A stretch of DNA of 27,354 bases from positions 1 to 27,354 of the forward strand of contig PXUB01000035.1 of the NCBI GenBank assembly GCA_003009755.1, in the 5' to 3' direction. Under the pieces are notes generated by a model. The model worked only from the letters and a program-made list of their open reading frames with translations, was not told the origin of the DNA and made no database searches. This stretch comes from Thermoplasmatales archaeon SW_10_69_26 (lineage in GTDB: Archaea; Thermoplasmatota; SW-10-69-26). The position numbers and the translations under genes are program-made. Positions 14,184-21,925 of this stretch are shown one piece after another (position 1 is the stretch's first letter; the number at the start of each line of letters is the position of its first letter).

Positions 14184-15890
14184 ATGTCGGAGGTCAAGGT
14201 CGCCTTGCTCGCCGTCGCGATGCTCACGATGGGTCTGTCCGGGTGCATCGGGACCGGCGAGGATCTCGAGGAGCAACGCGTCGACGACGTCGGGGAGGAC
14301 GCCGTCGACAGCACGAACGGATGGAGCACGCCGACCGAGCCGCGGCGGTACGAGATCCTGCCGGGCATCGAGGCGTCGTTCACCAGCTTCGACGACACGG
14401 AGATCTCGGTGGGCGTCTTCTTGCCCGACAAACCGGCGTGCGACTGGAACGCCAGCGAGCAGCCCGAGGAGTGCCAGCTGCCGGTCGTGATCGACGCCGG
14501 CCCCTACTGGGGTGACGGCGAGGAGGACAAAAGCTTCCGTCCACCGCTCGTCGAGTGGCTGGTGCCCCGCGGGTACGCCGTGCTGCACATGAGCGTGCGC
14601 GGTACCGGTGAATCCGGCGGCTGCATGGAGTTCATGAGCCAGGCCGAGCAGGCCGACGTCGACGAGACGATCACCTGGGCCGCCAAGCAGGCCTGGAGCA
14701 ACGGCAACGTCGGCATGATGGGCCGCAGCTACGACGGCACCACGCCCCTGATGGGCGCCGCCAGCGGCAACGAGAACCTGGAGACGATCGTCCCCATCAG
14801 CGGCGTGTTCAGCGTTCCCGACCTCATGTTCAAGAACGGCACCAGCGAGACCCGCGGCCCCATCATGCACAGCGTCGTCTACTGGGGCCTGTTCGGGATG
14901 GGCGCCATCTACGGTGCCGAGGCAGCCGACTTCCGCGCCGAGCACTGGGCCGAGCAAGCCTGCGAGGAGGTCGTCGTCGGCCAAGCCCAAGGCGGCTACG
15001 CCACCGCGACCGGCGACGCCAGCGACGAGTACTGGCAGGTGCGCGACTTCACGGAACCGATCCTCGAGAACTACAACGGGTCCGTGTGGGTCGTCCACGG
15101 GATGCAGGACTGGAACGTGAATCCCAGCCAGGCGATCCCGTTCTACCAGGCGATGGAGGAGGATCCGGACATCGAGACGAAGGCCTGGTTCGGCCAGTGG
15201 GACCACGCCTACCCCGACCGCGTCGACGAGCACCGCAACGTCCGCTGGGACTGGGCCGACAGGACCCTGGCCTGGTTCGACCACTACCTCAAGGAGGACG
15301 AGCAGGCGCCCACGCCCGATCTGACCGTCGAGGTCGAGGACTCCCTGTACGTGTGGCGCACCGAGGACACCTACCCGCCCGAGGACGCCGAGCCGACCAC
15401 GCACGAGACCGACCTCAGCGGGACGGTGGCCGCCAACAACGCGGTGTCGTGGACCAGCGAACCGCTGGACGAGAACGTGCGCGTGGCGGGCCTACCGAGC
15501 GTGGAGGTCACGGCCACCCCGACGACGACCGAGGGCGGCTGGGTGTTCGCCGAGCTGTACGACGTCTACCCCGACGGCGTCAGCATGCGCGTCGGCTGGG
15601 GCGCCCTGAACCTGGCCTACCACGAAGGCGGCAACACCGACCCGGCCACGCTCACGCCCGGCCAACCGATCGAGACCGAGATCACGTTCGAACCGATGGA
15701 CGCCCACATCGGCGAGGACCACCGCCTGCGGTTGGTGCTCCACAAGGACGGCGTCGAGGACATCCCCCAAAGCCCCGACCCGTCGCCGGTCACCGTCGAC
15801 GACGTGAACCTCGTCATGCCGCAGATCGACCGCGACGAGACCCTGGCCGAGCCGACCCCGCCCGGGCTGAACGACATGGAGGTCCGCTGA
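14184..15890 (+). CDS. CocE/S15-type alpha/beta-hydrolase lipoprotein (copy 1)
   Basis: A 568-residue secreted hydrolase of the Xaa-Pro dipeptidyl-peptidase (S15)/cocaine esterase (CocE) type. Signal peptide with lipobox (GLSGC, Cys21). The catalytic domain has RGTGESGG, then GRSYDG with nucleophile Ser182, Asp309 in VHGMQDWNVNP and His341 in QWDHAYPDR, giving a complete triad. The C-terminal jelly-roll domain typical of the family follows (EGGWVFAELYDVYPDG, GWGALNLAYHEGG, GEDHRLRLVLHKDG). Anchored outside the cell, it would cleave esters or prolyl peptides; the substrate cannot be told. First gene of an operon: the next gene starts one base after its stop, and a GGAGGT Shine-Dalgarno for that gene lies inside its last codons. 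Confidence 0.92.
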   Translation: MSEVKVALLAVAMLTMGLSGCIGTGEDLEEQRVDDVGEDAVDSTNGWSTPTEPRRYEILPGIEASFTSFDDTEISVGVFLPDKPACDWNASEQPEECQLPVVIDAGPYWGDGEEDKSFRPPLVEWLVPRGYAVLHMSVRGTGESGGCMEFMSQAEQADVDETITWAAKQAWSNGNVGMMGRSYDGTTPLMGAASGNENLETIVPISGVFSVPDLMFKNGTSETRGPIMHSVVYWGLFGMGAIYGAEAADFRAEHWAEQACEEVVVGQAQGGYATATGDASDEYWQVRDFTEPILENYNGSVWVVHGMQDWNVNPSQAIPFYQAMEEDPDIETKAWFGQWDHAYPDRVDEHRNVRWDWADRTLAWFDHYLKEDEQAPTPDLTVEVEDSLYVWRTEDTYPPEDAEPTTHETDLSGTVAANNAVSWTSEPLDENVRVAGLPSVEVTATPTTTEGGWVFAELYDVYPDGVSMRVGWGALNLAYHEGGNTDPATLTPGQPIETEITFEPMDAHIGEDHRLRLVLHKDGVEDIPQSPDPSPVTVDDVNLVMPQIDRDETLAEPTPPGLNDMEVR

Positions 15891-15891
15891 C

Positions 15892-17697
15892 GTGCGCGCT
15901 CTCGCCCTCGGGCTCGCCGTCACGATGCTGACGATGGGCATGGCCGGGTGCGTGGGCTCCAGCGAGAACCTCGCGGAGGCCAGCGAGCCCACGGCCGACG
16001 ACGACGAGGACCTGAACACGACGCGCGGCTGGAGCTCGCCCAGCACGCCCCAGACGTACGACGTGCTCGAACCGGTGCACACCTACGTCGAGAGCGTCGA
16101 CGGCGTCGAGGTCTCGATCGCGTACTGGCTGCCGGACAAGGACGGCTGCGACTGGAACGCGACCGAGCTGCCCGAGGACTGCCGGCTGCCGACCGTGCTC
16201 GAGGGCGGCCCCTACTTCCTGGACGGGATCGACGAGGAGGGCTTCCGCCCGCCGAAGGTCCAGTGGTTCGCCACGCGCGGGTACGCTGTCGTCGACATGA
16301 GCCTGCGCGGCACCGGCGAGTCCGGCGGCTGCTACGAGTTCAAGAACCCCAAGGACGTCGACGACGTCGACCATGTCGTCGACTGGATCGCCGAGCAGGC
16401 CTGGAGCGACGGCGACGTCGGCATGATCGGCCGCAGCTACGACGGCACGGCCGCCTGGGCCGGCGCCGCCAGCGGCAACGAGAACCTGGAGACGATCGTC
16501 CCCATCAGCGGCGCGCTCGACGGCCCCGACCTCTACTACAAGAACGGGACCAGCGAGACGCGCGGCTTCGCCCAGCCGGCGTTCTACTACCTGTACGCGT
16601 TCGGGCTCGTCAGCGACGATCCGACCTACCGCGTGCCCGATTACATCAACACCCTGTGCCCGCAGGCCGCCGCCGAGGACTGGACCCGCGGACCGAAGGC
16701 CGGCATCACCGGGGACGCCTCCAGCGACTACTGGCAGTCGCGGGACATCAGCGACGAGATCCTCGACAAGTACGACGGCTCGGCTTGGGTCATCCACGGG
16801 ATGCAGGACTACAACGTGAACCCGAGCCAGGTCGTCCCCTTCACGCACGAGATGCGCCACGAAGGCATCGAGACGCTGGCCTGGCTCGGCCAGTGGGACC
16901 ACGCCTACCCCGACCGCGTCGACGAGCACCGCAACATCCGCTGGGACTGGGCCGATCGCCTGCTCGAGTGGTTCGACCACTACCTCAAGGAGGAGGGCGA
17001 GGAACCGTTCCTCGGCGTCGAGGTCGAGGACTCGTTGTACGTCTGGCGCACCGAGGAGGCCTATCCGCCCCACGACGCCGAGTGGCGGGGCTTCGAGCTC
17101 GGCGCCGACGGCGAGCTGACCGAGCCCGGCGAGGCCAGCTCGGGCCAGTTCGCGCTCGCCGGTCCGCCGGCGGGCGCGGCGGCGGACTGGAACGCGGGCG
17201 AGGCCGGCTCGCAGATCACGTTCACGTCCGATGCGCTCGCCGACGACATCCGCATCGCCGGTCTGCCGCGGCTGCACGTCGACGTGACGCCCACCACAAC
17301 CGAGGGCGGCTGGCTGTTCGCCGAGCTGTACGACGTCTACCCCGACGGCCAGTCGCTTTTCTTGGGCTGGGCCGCGATGGACCTGCGCTACCACGACGGG
17401 GGCAACACGGACCCGGCCACGCTCACCCCCGGCGAACCGGTCACCGCGAAGATGCAGTTCGAGCCGATGGACGCCCACGTCGCCGAGGGCCACCAGCTGC
17501 GGCTCGTCGTGCACAAGAACGGCGTCGCCGACATCCCCCAGAGCCCGAGCCCCGAGCCCAACGTGCTCAACTTCGGTGACGAGGCCAGCGTGCTCGAGCT
17601 GCCGACCGTGGAGCGCGACCTCGCGCTGCAGGGCGACGGCGAGCCCCGGCAACGCGACCCGGCACCGACGGCGCCGCCCGCCGACGTGACCCGGTGA
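15892..17697 (+). CDS. CocE/S15-type alpha/beta-hydrolase lipoprotein (copy 2)
   Basis: A 601-residue tandem paralogue of the preceding gene. Signal peptide and lipobox (GMAGC, Cys20); RGTGESGG; GRSYDG with Ser182; Asp in IHGMQDYNVNP; His in QWDHAYPDR; C-terminal jelly-roll domain with EGGWLFAELYDVYPDG. Compared with copy 1 it carries an extra ~30-residue Gly/Ala-rich segment between the catalytic and C-terminal domains (around GPPAGAAADWNAG) and a longer Pro-rich tail. GTG 15892 is set by the GGAGGT motif eight bases upstream and by the signal peptide. Translation is probably coupled to copy 1. The divergence in the insert suggests a different substrate from copy 1, an inference only. Confidence 0.92.
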   Translation: MRALALGLAVTMLTMGMAGCVGSSENLAEASEPTADDDEDLNTTRGWSSPSTPQTYDVLEPVHTYVESVDGVEVSIAYWLPDKDGCDWNATELPEDCRLPTVLEGGPYFLDGIDEEGFRPPKVQWFATRGYAVVDMSLRGTGESGGCYEFKNPKDVDDVDHVVDWIAEQAWSDGDVGMIGRSYDGTAAWAGAASGNENLETIVPISGALDGPDLYYKNGTSETRGFAQPAFYYLYAFGLVSDDPTYRVPDYINTLCPQAAAEDWTRGPKAGITGDASSDYWQSRDISDEILDKYDGSAWVIHGMQDYNVNPSQVVPFTHEMRHEGIETLAWLGQWDHAYPDRVDEHRNIRWDWADRLLEWFDHYLKEEGEEPFLGVEVEDSLYVWRTEEAYPPHDAEWRGFELGADGELTEPGEASSGQFALAGPPAGAAADWNAGEAGSQITFTSDALADDIRIAGLPRLHVDVTPTTTEGGWLFAELYDVYPDGQSLFLGWAAMDLRYHDGGNTDPATLTPGEPVTAKMQFEPMDAHVAEGHQLRLVVHKNGVADIPQSPSPEPNVLNFGDEASVLELPTVERDLALQGDGEPRQRDPAPTAPPADVTR

Positions 17698-17781
17698 GGC
17701 CATCGCTCGCCCGGCCACCGATGACGAGCGTCGGTGAGGTGACCGGGCGGGCTCTTGCCACCGACCTCCAGCGTTCGAGAA

Positions 17782-17788
17782 CGTTTTT
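17782..17788 (+). promoter_or_regulatory. TATA-like box of the 17814 gene
   Basis: CGTTTTT within GAACGTTTTTCC begins 32 nt before ATG 17814 and favours that start over one at 17694. Confidence 0.45.
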
Positions 17789-17813
17789 CCGATGGTCAGA
17801 TGATGATCTGTTG

Positions 17814-18818
17814 ATGTCTGTGGGAGGACCTCGTGCTGTCCTGCTGGGAGCCTTGTTGTTGACCGTCGGTCTCGTGCCCACCGCGGCGAACGCGCAAGAG
17901 ATCTGCGCGGACGCCGGGCCCGCCGAGCTGTGCGTGGCCGATCCGCTCGTGCACGATGCCGGCGAGATCACCGTGACAGGCCAGGACGTGTCCGCCGAGG
18001 CCAACGGCGGGATCGCGACCGGTGTCGGAAGCGCCACGTTCGCGGTCGACTACACGATCGACGCGCCCGCCCTCGCCTCCGACGAGCAGCTCGTCGTCGA
18101 CGGCGACCTCGTCATCCGTGACAGCAACGGGTACCTGGTCGCCCGCGAGGACCTCACCGAGTCCCTGACCGCCGGCGAGTCGGTCACCGGCGAGCTCCAG
18201 ACCACCGTCGAGACCGTCGCTCCCCTCGTCGACGGCGGCTCGATCACCGTCGATTCCTCCGCCGACATCGTCCAGGGCTACGAGCGCACCAGAGTCGGCG
18301 CGGCCCAGTCGGCCTCCCCCGTCACCGTCGTCGCCACCCCGCACCAGGACGTCGCCGACCGCACCACCGCCGGCGACACGATCACCGTCGGCTACGCCGA
18401 AGCCGGCCCCACCCAAGCCGACGCCGACGTGATCGACGGCGAGCTGATCGTGGCCACCGACACCGCCGTCCGCCTCGAGATGACCGGCGAGCTATCCTCG
18501 AAGACTTTCAACGGCGTCGACAACCTCCGACAGGACGCTAGCGCCTCCCTCCGTGCGTTCAACGCCGACGGCTTCTACGAGCGGGTCCGGCTGGCGCCGA
18601 TCGAAGAGCGGTGCTATTCGAACTGCTCGACGCAAGACCAGACCGTCCCGGTCGAGCTCTCGATCGTCATCCCCGGCGACGCCGAGAACCCCGACCAGGA
18701 CCTCCGCCTGCAAACGGGGGCCAGCTGGTCGGCGTTTTATTACGACGGCTTCTACCAAGACGAAGCGTTCTCCGACAGCGCCGAGGGCCTCAACGACCTC
18801 CTCGCCGCGGGCACCTAG
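17814..18818 (+). CDS. Secreted protein of unknown function
   Basis: A 334-residue protein with a classic signal peptide (AVLLGALLLTVGLVPTAANA, probable cut after ANA) and no lipobox Cys, so probably released or held by another means. The mature part is acidic, Thr/Val-rich and beta-like, with Cys residues near its N-terminus (EICADAGPAELCVADP) and a later pair (ERCYSNCSTQD). No known domain is recognised. No C-terminal membrane anchor is present, unlike the other surface proteins here. The stop codon TAG is part of a repeat (CTAGACTGCCGG) that begins exactly there, so the native 3' end may have been altered when that element arrived. Confidence 0.75.
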   Translation: MSVGGPRAVLLGALLLTVGLVPTAANAQEICADAGPAELCVADPLVHDAGEITVTGQDVSAEANGGIATGVGSATFAVDYTIDAPALASDEQLVVDGDLVIRDSNGYLVAREDLTESLTAGESVTGELQTTVETVAPLVDGGSITVDSSADIVQGYERTRVGAAQSASPVTVVATPHQDVADRTTAGDTITVGYAEAGPTQADADVIDGELIVATDTAVRLEMTGELSSKTFNGVDNLRQDASASLRAFNADGFYERVRLAPIEERCYSNCSTQDQTVPVELSIVIPGDAENPDQDLRLQTGASWSAFYYDGFYQDEAFSDSAEGLNDLLAAGT

Positions 18819-18859
18819 ACTGCCGGCTGTGCTTGGGTTAAGCTCTCGCTCGGCCTCAG
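18815..18859 (+). repeat. 45-bp repeat, copy A (left end of hairpin element)
   Basis: Begins CTAGACTGCCGGCTGTGCTT and continues through GCTCTCGCTCGGCCTC. An inverted copy lies at 19351-19395 and a direct copy at 27255-27299. All three share CTRRACTGCCGG, a T-rich stretch, TTANGCTCTCGC and CGGYCT. Confidence 0.8.
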
Positions 18860-19350
18860 GCGGTGAAAGCGCGGAGCCGAGGCGAAGGAGTAGCCGGAGG
18901 CTACTTCGATGTCGAAGGCGACAACGCTTGGAAAAAGTCACAACCTGCAAGGATTGCATCATCGCCGCCTGAGGACGGCCTCACGTGGAGGCGCAGCACG
19001 GATCGAAGATCTTCCCGAGCCCGGGAGGGCTCGGGTGCTCGCGCGGATCCGCGCGATCCGTACGCGTCGCGGGATCGGGCAGGGACGGGCCGATCCCGTG
19101 AGCGTCCGACCGCGAGTCGCGGTCGGGCGGACCACAGACGGCCGGCGGCCGTCTCTGGCGCCGGCGTGAGGCGCCCAATCTCTTTGTCGCGCCCGGAGAT
19201 CTCGCCCGAGGGCGATCTCCGGCGCGTCCGAACCCCCTGTGGTTCGGACAGCGTCCGTCGCAAACCATCCAGGTTTGCTTCCTTTTGCCTCGCTCCCTCG
19301 CACGAGCCCTCCGGGCTCGTCCTCTCGGCAGACCGTGCCCGGTCTGCCGA

Positions 19351-19395
19351 GACCGGCGCGAGAGCCTAAGCAAAACACGTCCGGCAGTTTAGTGG
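19351..19395 (-). repeat. 45-bp repeat, copy B (right end of hairpin element)
   Basis: On the minus strand it reads CTAAACTGCCGGACGTGTTT, then GCTTAGGCTCTCGCGCCGGTCTC; inverted relative to copy A and very close to copy C. Confidence 0.8.
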
Positions 19396-19415
19396 GGTCC
19401 TCGAAGGAGCCCGTC

Positions 19416-19458
19416 TTTCTCTGCGCCTCCGTGGCTCCGTGTCTCTGTGTGGTCCGCG
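19416..19458 (-). repeat. CACAGAG-type repeat, short third copy
   Basis: On the minus strand: CACACAGAGACACGGAG then CCACGGAGGCGCAGAGA, the same unit type as the arrays at 11.2 and 12.0 kb. It lies between the hairpin element and the HD-domain gene. The rest of 19396-19522 holds nothing else recognisable. Confidence 0.6.
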
Positions 19459-19522
19459 GCCGCCGTGAGCGCACCGCTGGCCGCCGCCAACGTCATACCG
19501 GCCTCCCGCCTTGGCCTCCGCG

Positions 19523-20110
19523 ATGGCGGAGTTCGACGAGGACGCCGTGCTGGACTTCATGTTCGAGATGGGCCAGCTGAAGCGCCTGCCTCGCACCGGC
19601 TGGTTCCGCGCCGGCGTCGAGGACCCCGAGTCCGTCGCCGACCACAACATGCGGGCTGCCCAGCTCGCCTACATCCTGGCCTGCATGGAGGATCATCCCG
19701 AACCCGAGCGGATCTGCACGATGATCGTCTTCCACGAGATCGGGGAGGCCCGCGTGACCGACCTCGACCACGTCGCCAAGCTCTACACGAGGCGCGCCGA
19801 GGACAAGGCCGCCGAGGCCCAGCTCGAGGAGTTCGGCGCACTGGGCGACGAGATCTACGACCTCTGGGACGAGTGCGAGCACGGGACGACCGAGGCCGGC
19901 GTGATCGCCAAGGACGCCGACAAGCTCGAGGCGGCCATCACGGCCCGCGAGTACGTCGAGAACGGCCACGTCGCCGCCGAGGCCTGGATCGAGGACACCC
20001 GCAAGATGCTCACCACCGACAGCGCCAAGCGGCTCATCGAGGCTCTCGAGGACAAGAGCTTCAACGACTGGTGGCAGGACCTAGACTTCTCCGAGATCCA
20101 CTCCCCGTAG
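19523..20110 (+). CDS. HD-domain phosphohydrolase (YfbR/HDDC2-like)
   Basis: A 195-residue all-helical HD-domain protein. Metal-site residues: SVADHNMRAAQLA (first His), IVFHEIGEARVTDLDHVAKLY, and KDADKLEAAITAREYVE (last Asp). This arrangement is that of the YfbR/HDDC2 group, which removes phosphate from deoxynucleoside 5'-monophosphates. The signature doublet His-Asp is His-Glu here (FHEIGEA), which may change metal binding or be normal for this archaeal branch. ATG 19523 is chosen over TTG 19511; a weak TCATACC box sits 30 nt upstream. Cytosolic, single gene. Confidence 0.85.
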   Translation: MAEFDEDAVLDFMFEMGQLKRLPRTGWFRAGVEDPESVADHNMRAAQLAYILACMEDHPEPERICTMIVFHEIGEARVTDLDHVAKLYTRRAEDKAAEAQLEEFGALGDEIYDLWDECEHGTTEAGVIAKDADKLEAAITAREYVENGHVAAEAWIEDTRKMLTTDSAKRLIEALEDKSFNDWWQDLDFSEIHSP

Positions 20111-20122
20111 GCGGGGCTGGCC

Positions 20123-20539
20123 TCACTCGCTCGGCTCGAACGCCAACGCGGCCGAGTTGATGCAGTAGCGCAGCCCGGTGGGCTCGGGCCCGTCGTCGAA
20201 CACGTGGCCGAGGTGGGCATCGCAGGCAACGCAGACGACCTCGGTCCGAACCATGCCGGCGCTGGTGTCCTTGCGCTCGCCGACGTGGTCGTCGACGGCG
20301 GGCCGGGTGAAGCTGGGCCAGCCCGACCCGGATGCGAACTTGTCCTCGCTGTCGAACAGCTCGGTCCCGCAACAGATGCAGCGGTAGGTGCCCTCGCGCT
20401 TCTCGTCGTACAGGTTCCCGCTGAAGGCGTGCTCGGTGCCCGCCTCACGCGTCACGCGGTACGCCTCGTCCGACAAAAGCTGGCGGTAGTCGTCGTCGCT
20501 GGCCTTCTGGGGATCCAGGAACTCGCGCTCTTCGGGCAT
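20123..20539 (-). CDS. msrB: Peptide-methionine (R)-S-oxide reductase MsrB
   Basis: A 138-residue protein, standard MsrB length. It reduces the R epimer of methionine sulfoxide in oxidised proteins. Motifs: YRVTREAGTEHAFSG near the N-terminus, CICCGTELF and CVACDAHLGHVF (the four zinc Cys), GSGWPSFTRP, and the catalytic Cys in GLRYCINSAAL. The start at 20539 (MPEEREFLDP) is preferred over an upstream start at 20593, which would add a non-conserved tail; a box-like ACATTCA lies 34 nt upstream. Convergent with the HD-domain gene, 12 bp between the stops. Confidence 0.95.
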   Translation of the reverse strand: MPEEREFLDPQKASDDDYRQLLSDEAYRVTREAGTEHAFSGNLYDEKREGTYRCICCGTELFDSEDKFASGSGWPSFTRPAVDDHVGERKDTSAGMVRTEVVCVACDAHLGHVFDDGPEPTGLRYCINSAALAFEPSE

Positions 20540-20645
20540 CGCGAGCCCATCTGGGCCCAGGCATGGTGAATGTTGGCTTGCCGGCCCCGTCACCGCGGGT
20601 CTGGGCGGTCCACCAGCTCTGCGACCCCCTGGTACCGACCGAAAG

Positions 20646-20652
20646 CGTTTCC
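20646..20652 (+). promoter_or_regulatory. TATA-like box of the Nudix gene
   Basis: CGTTTCC after GAAAG begins 33 nt before ATG 20679. Confidence 0.4.
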
Positions 20653-20678
20653 AGGGACGGGGCAGCCTGTCCTAAGGG

Positions 20679-21119
20679 ATGCCCGACGAACGCTCGGCCG
20701 GCGCCGTCGTCTACCGGCCCGTAGACGACGACCGGCGATACCTCCTCCTGAAGTACCGAAGCGGTCACTGGGGTTTCGTCAAAGGCCACATCGAGGAGGG
20801 TGAATCCATCGAGGACACGGTCCGTCGCGAAGCGATCGAGGAGACGGGTGTCTCCGACTTGACCTTCGACGAGGACTTCCGGGACCACGTCATCTACCAC
20901 TTCCAGCGGAGCGGTAACACCGTCGAGAAGCGCGTGGACTTCCTGCTCGCCCGCACCGAGACCGAGGAACTGGAGCTCGGCAGCCCCCAAGAGCACGTGG
21001 ACATGGCCTGGCTCACCTACGACGAGGCCCAGGACCGGCTGACCTTCGACGACATGCAGGACCTGCTGGCCTCGGCCCGCGAGCACATCGACAAGCGGTC
21101 GACGCTGAACAGCTACTGA
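20679..21119 (+). CDS. Nudix hydrolase (Ap4A hydrolase-like)
   Basis: A 146-residue Nudix protein. The complete Nudix box GX5EX7REUXEEXGU is visible as GHIEEGES...RREAIEETGV, with the magnesium-binding glutamates intact. N-terminal SAGAVVYRPVDDDRRYLLLKY and the short length resemble asymmetric diadenosine tetraphosphate hydrolases, but the substrate could be another nucleoside diphosphate derivative. Cytosolic. The 3' end overlaps the convergent GNAT gene by 7 bp. Confidence 0.92.
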   Translation: MPDERSAGAVVYRPVDDDRRYLLLKYRSGHWGFVKGHIEEGESIEDTVRREAIEETGVSDLTFDEDFRDHVIYHFQRSGNTVEKRVDFLLARTETEELELGSPQEHVDMAWLTYDEAQDRLTFDDMQDLLASAREHIDKRSTLNSY

Positions 21120-21718
21120 TCGGGTTCCTCGGCCGCCACGGGGCTGGGCTCGGGGGTCTCCGGGCCACCGTTCGTCCCGCCGGCCGTCTGCTCCAGCTCG
21201 GAGGGTTCCGGCGCCGGCCGGTGCTTCAACCGCTCCTCGCCCAACCACACCGCCATGAGCCGCGTCGATCGGTCGGGGAACGGCAACGGCGAGGCGCGCT
21301 CGACCCAGTCCCCGATCACCGATCCCACCGACGTCGATCGCCCCGGCACGAAGCTGACGGTGTGGAACCCGCGAGACCGAGCCAGCGCCAGCCCTTCCTC
21401 GTTGTCCAGATGGACGCCCAGCATCCCGATCCGGTTGCCGTGAAGGGCGATCTCGGCCAGCCCGGCATCCATCACGCGGCCGCCCAGGCCGCGACCGCGA
21501 GCCTCGGGTTCGACCCACAGGCCCCCGAAGACGCCGGTCCGCGCCGCCATGTCCCGCACCCAGCACGTCCCGACCGGCTCGCCGTCCCGCCGGGCCACGA
21601 TGAACTGCTTGGTCTCCCGATCGGCTAGGGGGCGCGTCAGGTGGGGGTGGTCGGGCACCAGCGACTCGATCAGCTCGTCGTCGCTGGTCCGGTGCACCTC
21701 GATCGTGTCCTCACCCAT
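21113..21718 (-). CDS. GNAT-family N-acetyltransferase
   Basis: A 201-residue protein. The acetyl-CoA site is clear: GLWVEPEARGRGLGGRVMDAG (R-x-x-G-x-G/A loop), preceded by FIVARRDGEPVGTCWV and followed by LGVHLDNEEGLALARSRGF, the usual GNAT C-terminal element. The substrate is not evident. The last ~40 residues are a Glu/Pro-rich low-complexity tail, possibly disordered. ATG 21718 is 34 nt from a TCTTGAA box. Confidence 0.87.
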   Translation of the reverse strand: MGEDTIEVHRTSDDELIESLVPDHPHLTRPLADRETKQFIVARRDGEPVGTCWVRDMAARTGVFGGLWVEPEARGRGLGGRVMDAGLAEIALHGNRIGMLGVHLDNEEGLALARSRGFHTVSFVPGRSTSVGSVIGDWVERASPLPFPDRSTRLMAVWLGEERLKHRPAPEPSELEQTAGGTNGGPETPEPSPVAAEEPDQ

Positions 21719-21745
21719 CGGCCTGCCCCGCCATCGGGTTCGTCG

Positions 21746-21752
21746 TTCAAGA
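21746..21752 (-). promoter_or_regulatory. TATA-like box of the GNAT gene
   Basis: TCTTGAA on the minus strand begins 34 nt before ATG 21718. Confidence 0.4.
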
Positions 21753-21797
21753 GTCCACGGGCAAGCTCAGCCCGCGCTGTAAGGATAAGAAACGGGG

Positions 21798-21925
21798 GGG
21801 GACCACCAAGTACGCGAAGGGACGCCAGGGCACAAAGGGGAGCAGCTGCCGTGACAACGCCGCCCGGCGGCGAGTCACAGGCCCTTCGTGGCCTTGGCGA
21901 TCCTTCGTGTCCTTCGCGATGCGAG
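21798..21925. repeat. Inverted ACGAAGG-type repeat around a central GC hairpin
   Basis: The left arm (ACCAAGTACGCGAAGGG, GCCAGGGCACAAAGGG) and right arm (CCCTTCGTGGCCTTGG, CCTTCGTGTCCTTCGCG) are imperfect inverted copies. The centre folds as TGAC-aac-GCCGCC-c-GGCGGC-ga-GTCA (about 21851-21878). Together this could form a ~125-nt hairpin. The right arm runs into the first codons of the membrane-protein gene at 21919. Confidence 0.65.

Larger units (their letters stand above)
18815..19395. ncRNA. Hairpin-array element: structured RNA candidate or palindrome-rich MITE
   Basis: No credible protein gene, but near-continuous perfect hairpins: 18889-18905, 18905-18916, 18946-18958, 18970-18983, 19005-19014, 19014-19035 (9-bp stem), 19040-19055 (16-bp palindrome), 19070-19098, 19106-19126, 19136-19154, 19157-19175, 19193-19222, 19226-19249 (9 bp), 19260-19278, 19302-19320 and 19324-19351 (12 bp, TGCC loop). 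In addition 18854-18866 pairs with 18962-18974 (13 bp, one G-U), enclosing a ~120-nt domain. The whole is bounded by inverted 45-bp repeats. Interpretation is open: one large RNA closed by the end repeats, two converging RNAs, or a non-autonomous mobile element. It does not show the conserved boxes of RNase P RNA, SRP RNA or a tRNA. Confidence 0.4.

Noticed and set aside
18815-19395. Known RNA families (RNase P RNA, SRP RNA, tRNA, group I or II intron)
   Set aside because: None of the conserved boxes I know for these families is present; a covariance search would settle it.
18850-19474. Short ORFs in the hairpin region as proteins (several frames on both strands)
   Set aside because: All are Arg/Ser/Pro-rich and follow directly from the palindromes; none has a start context, signal or domain.
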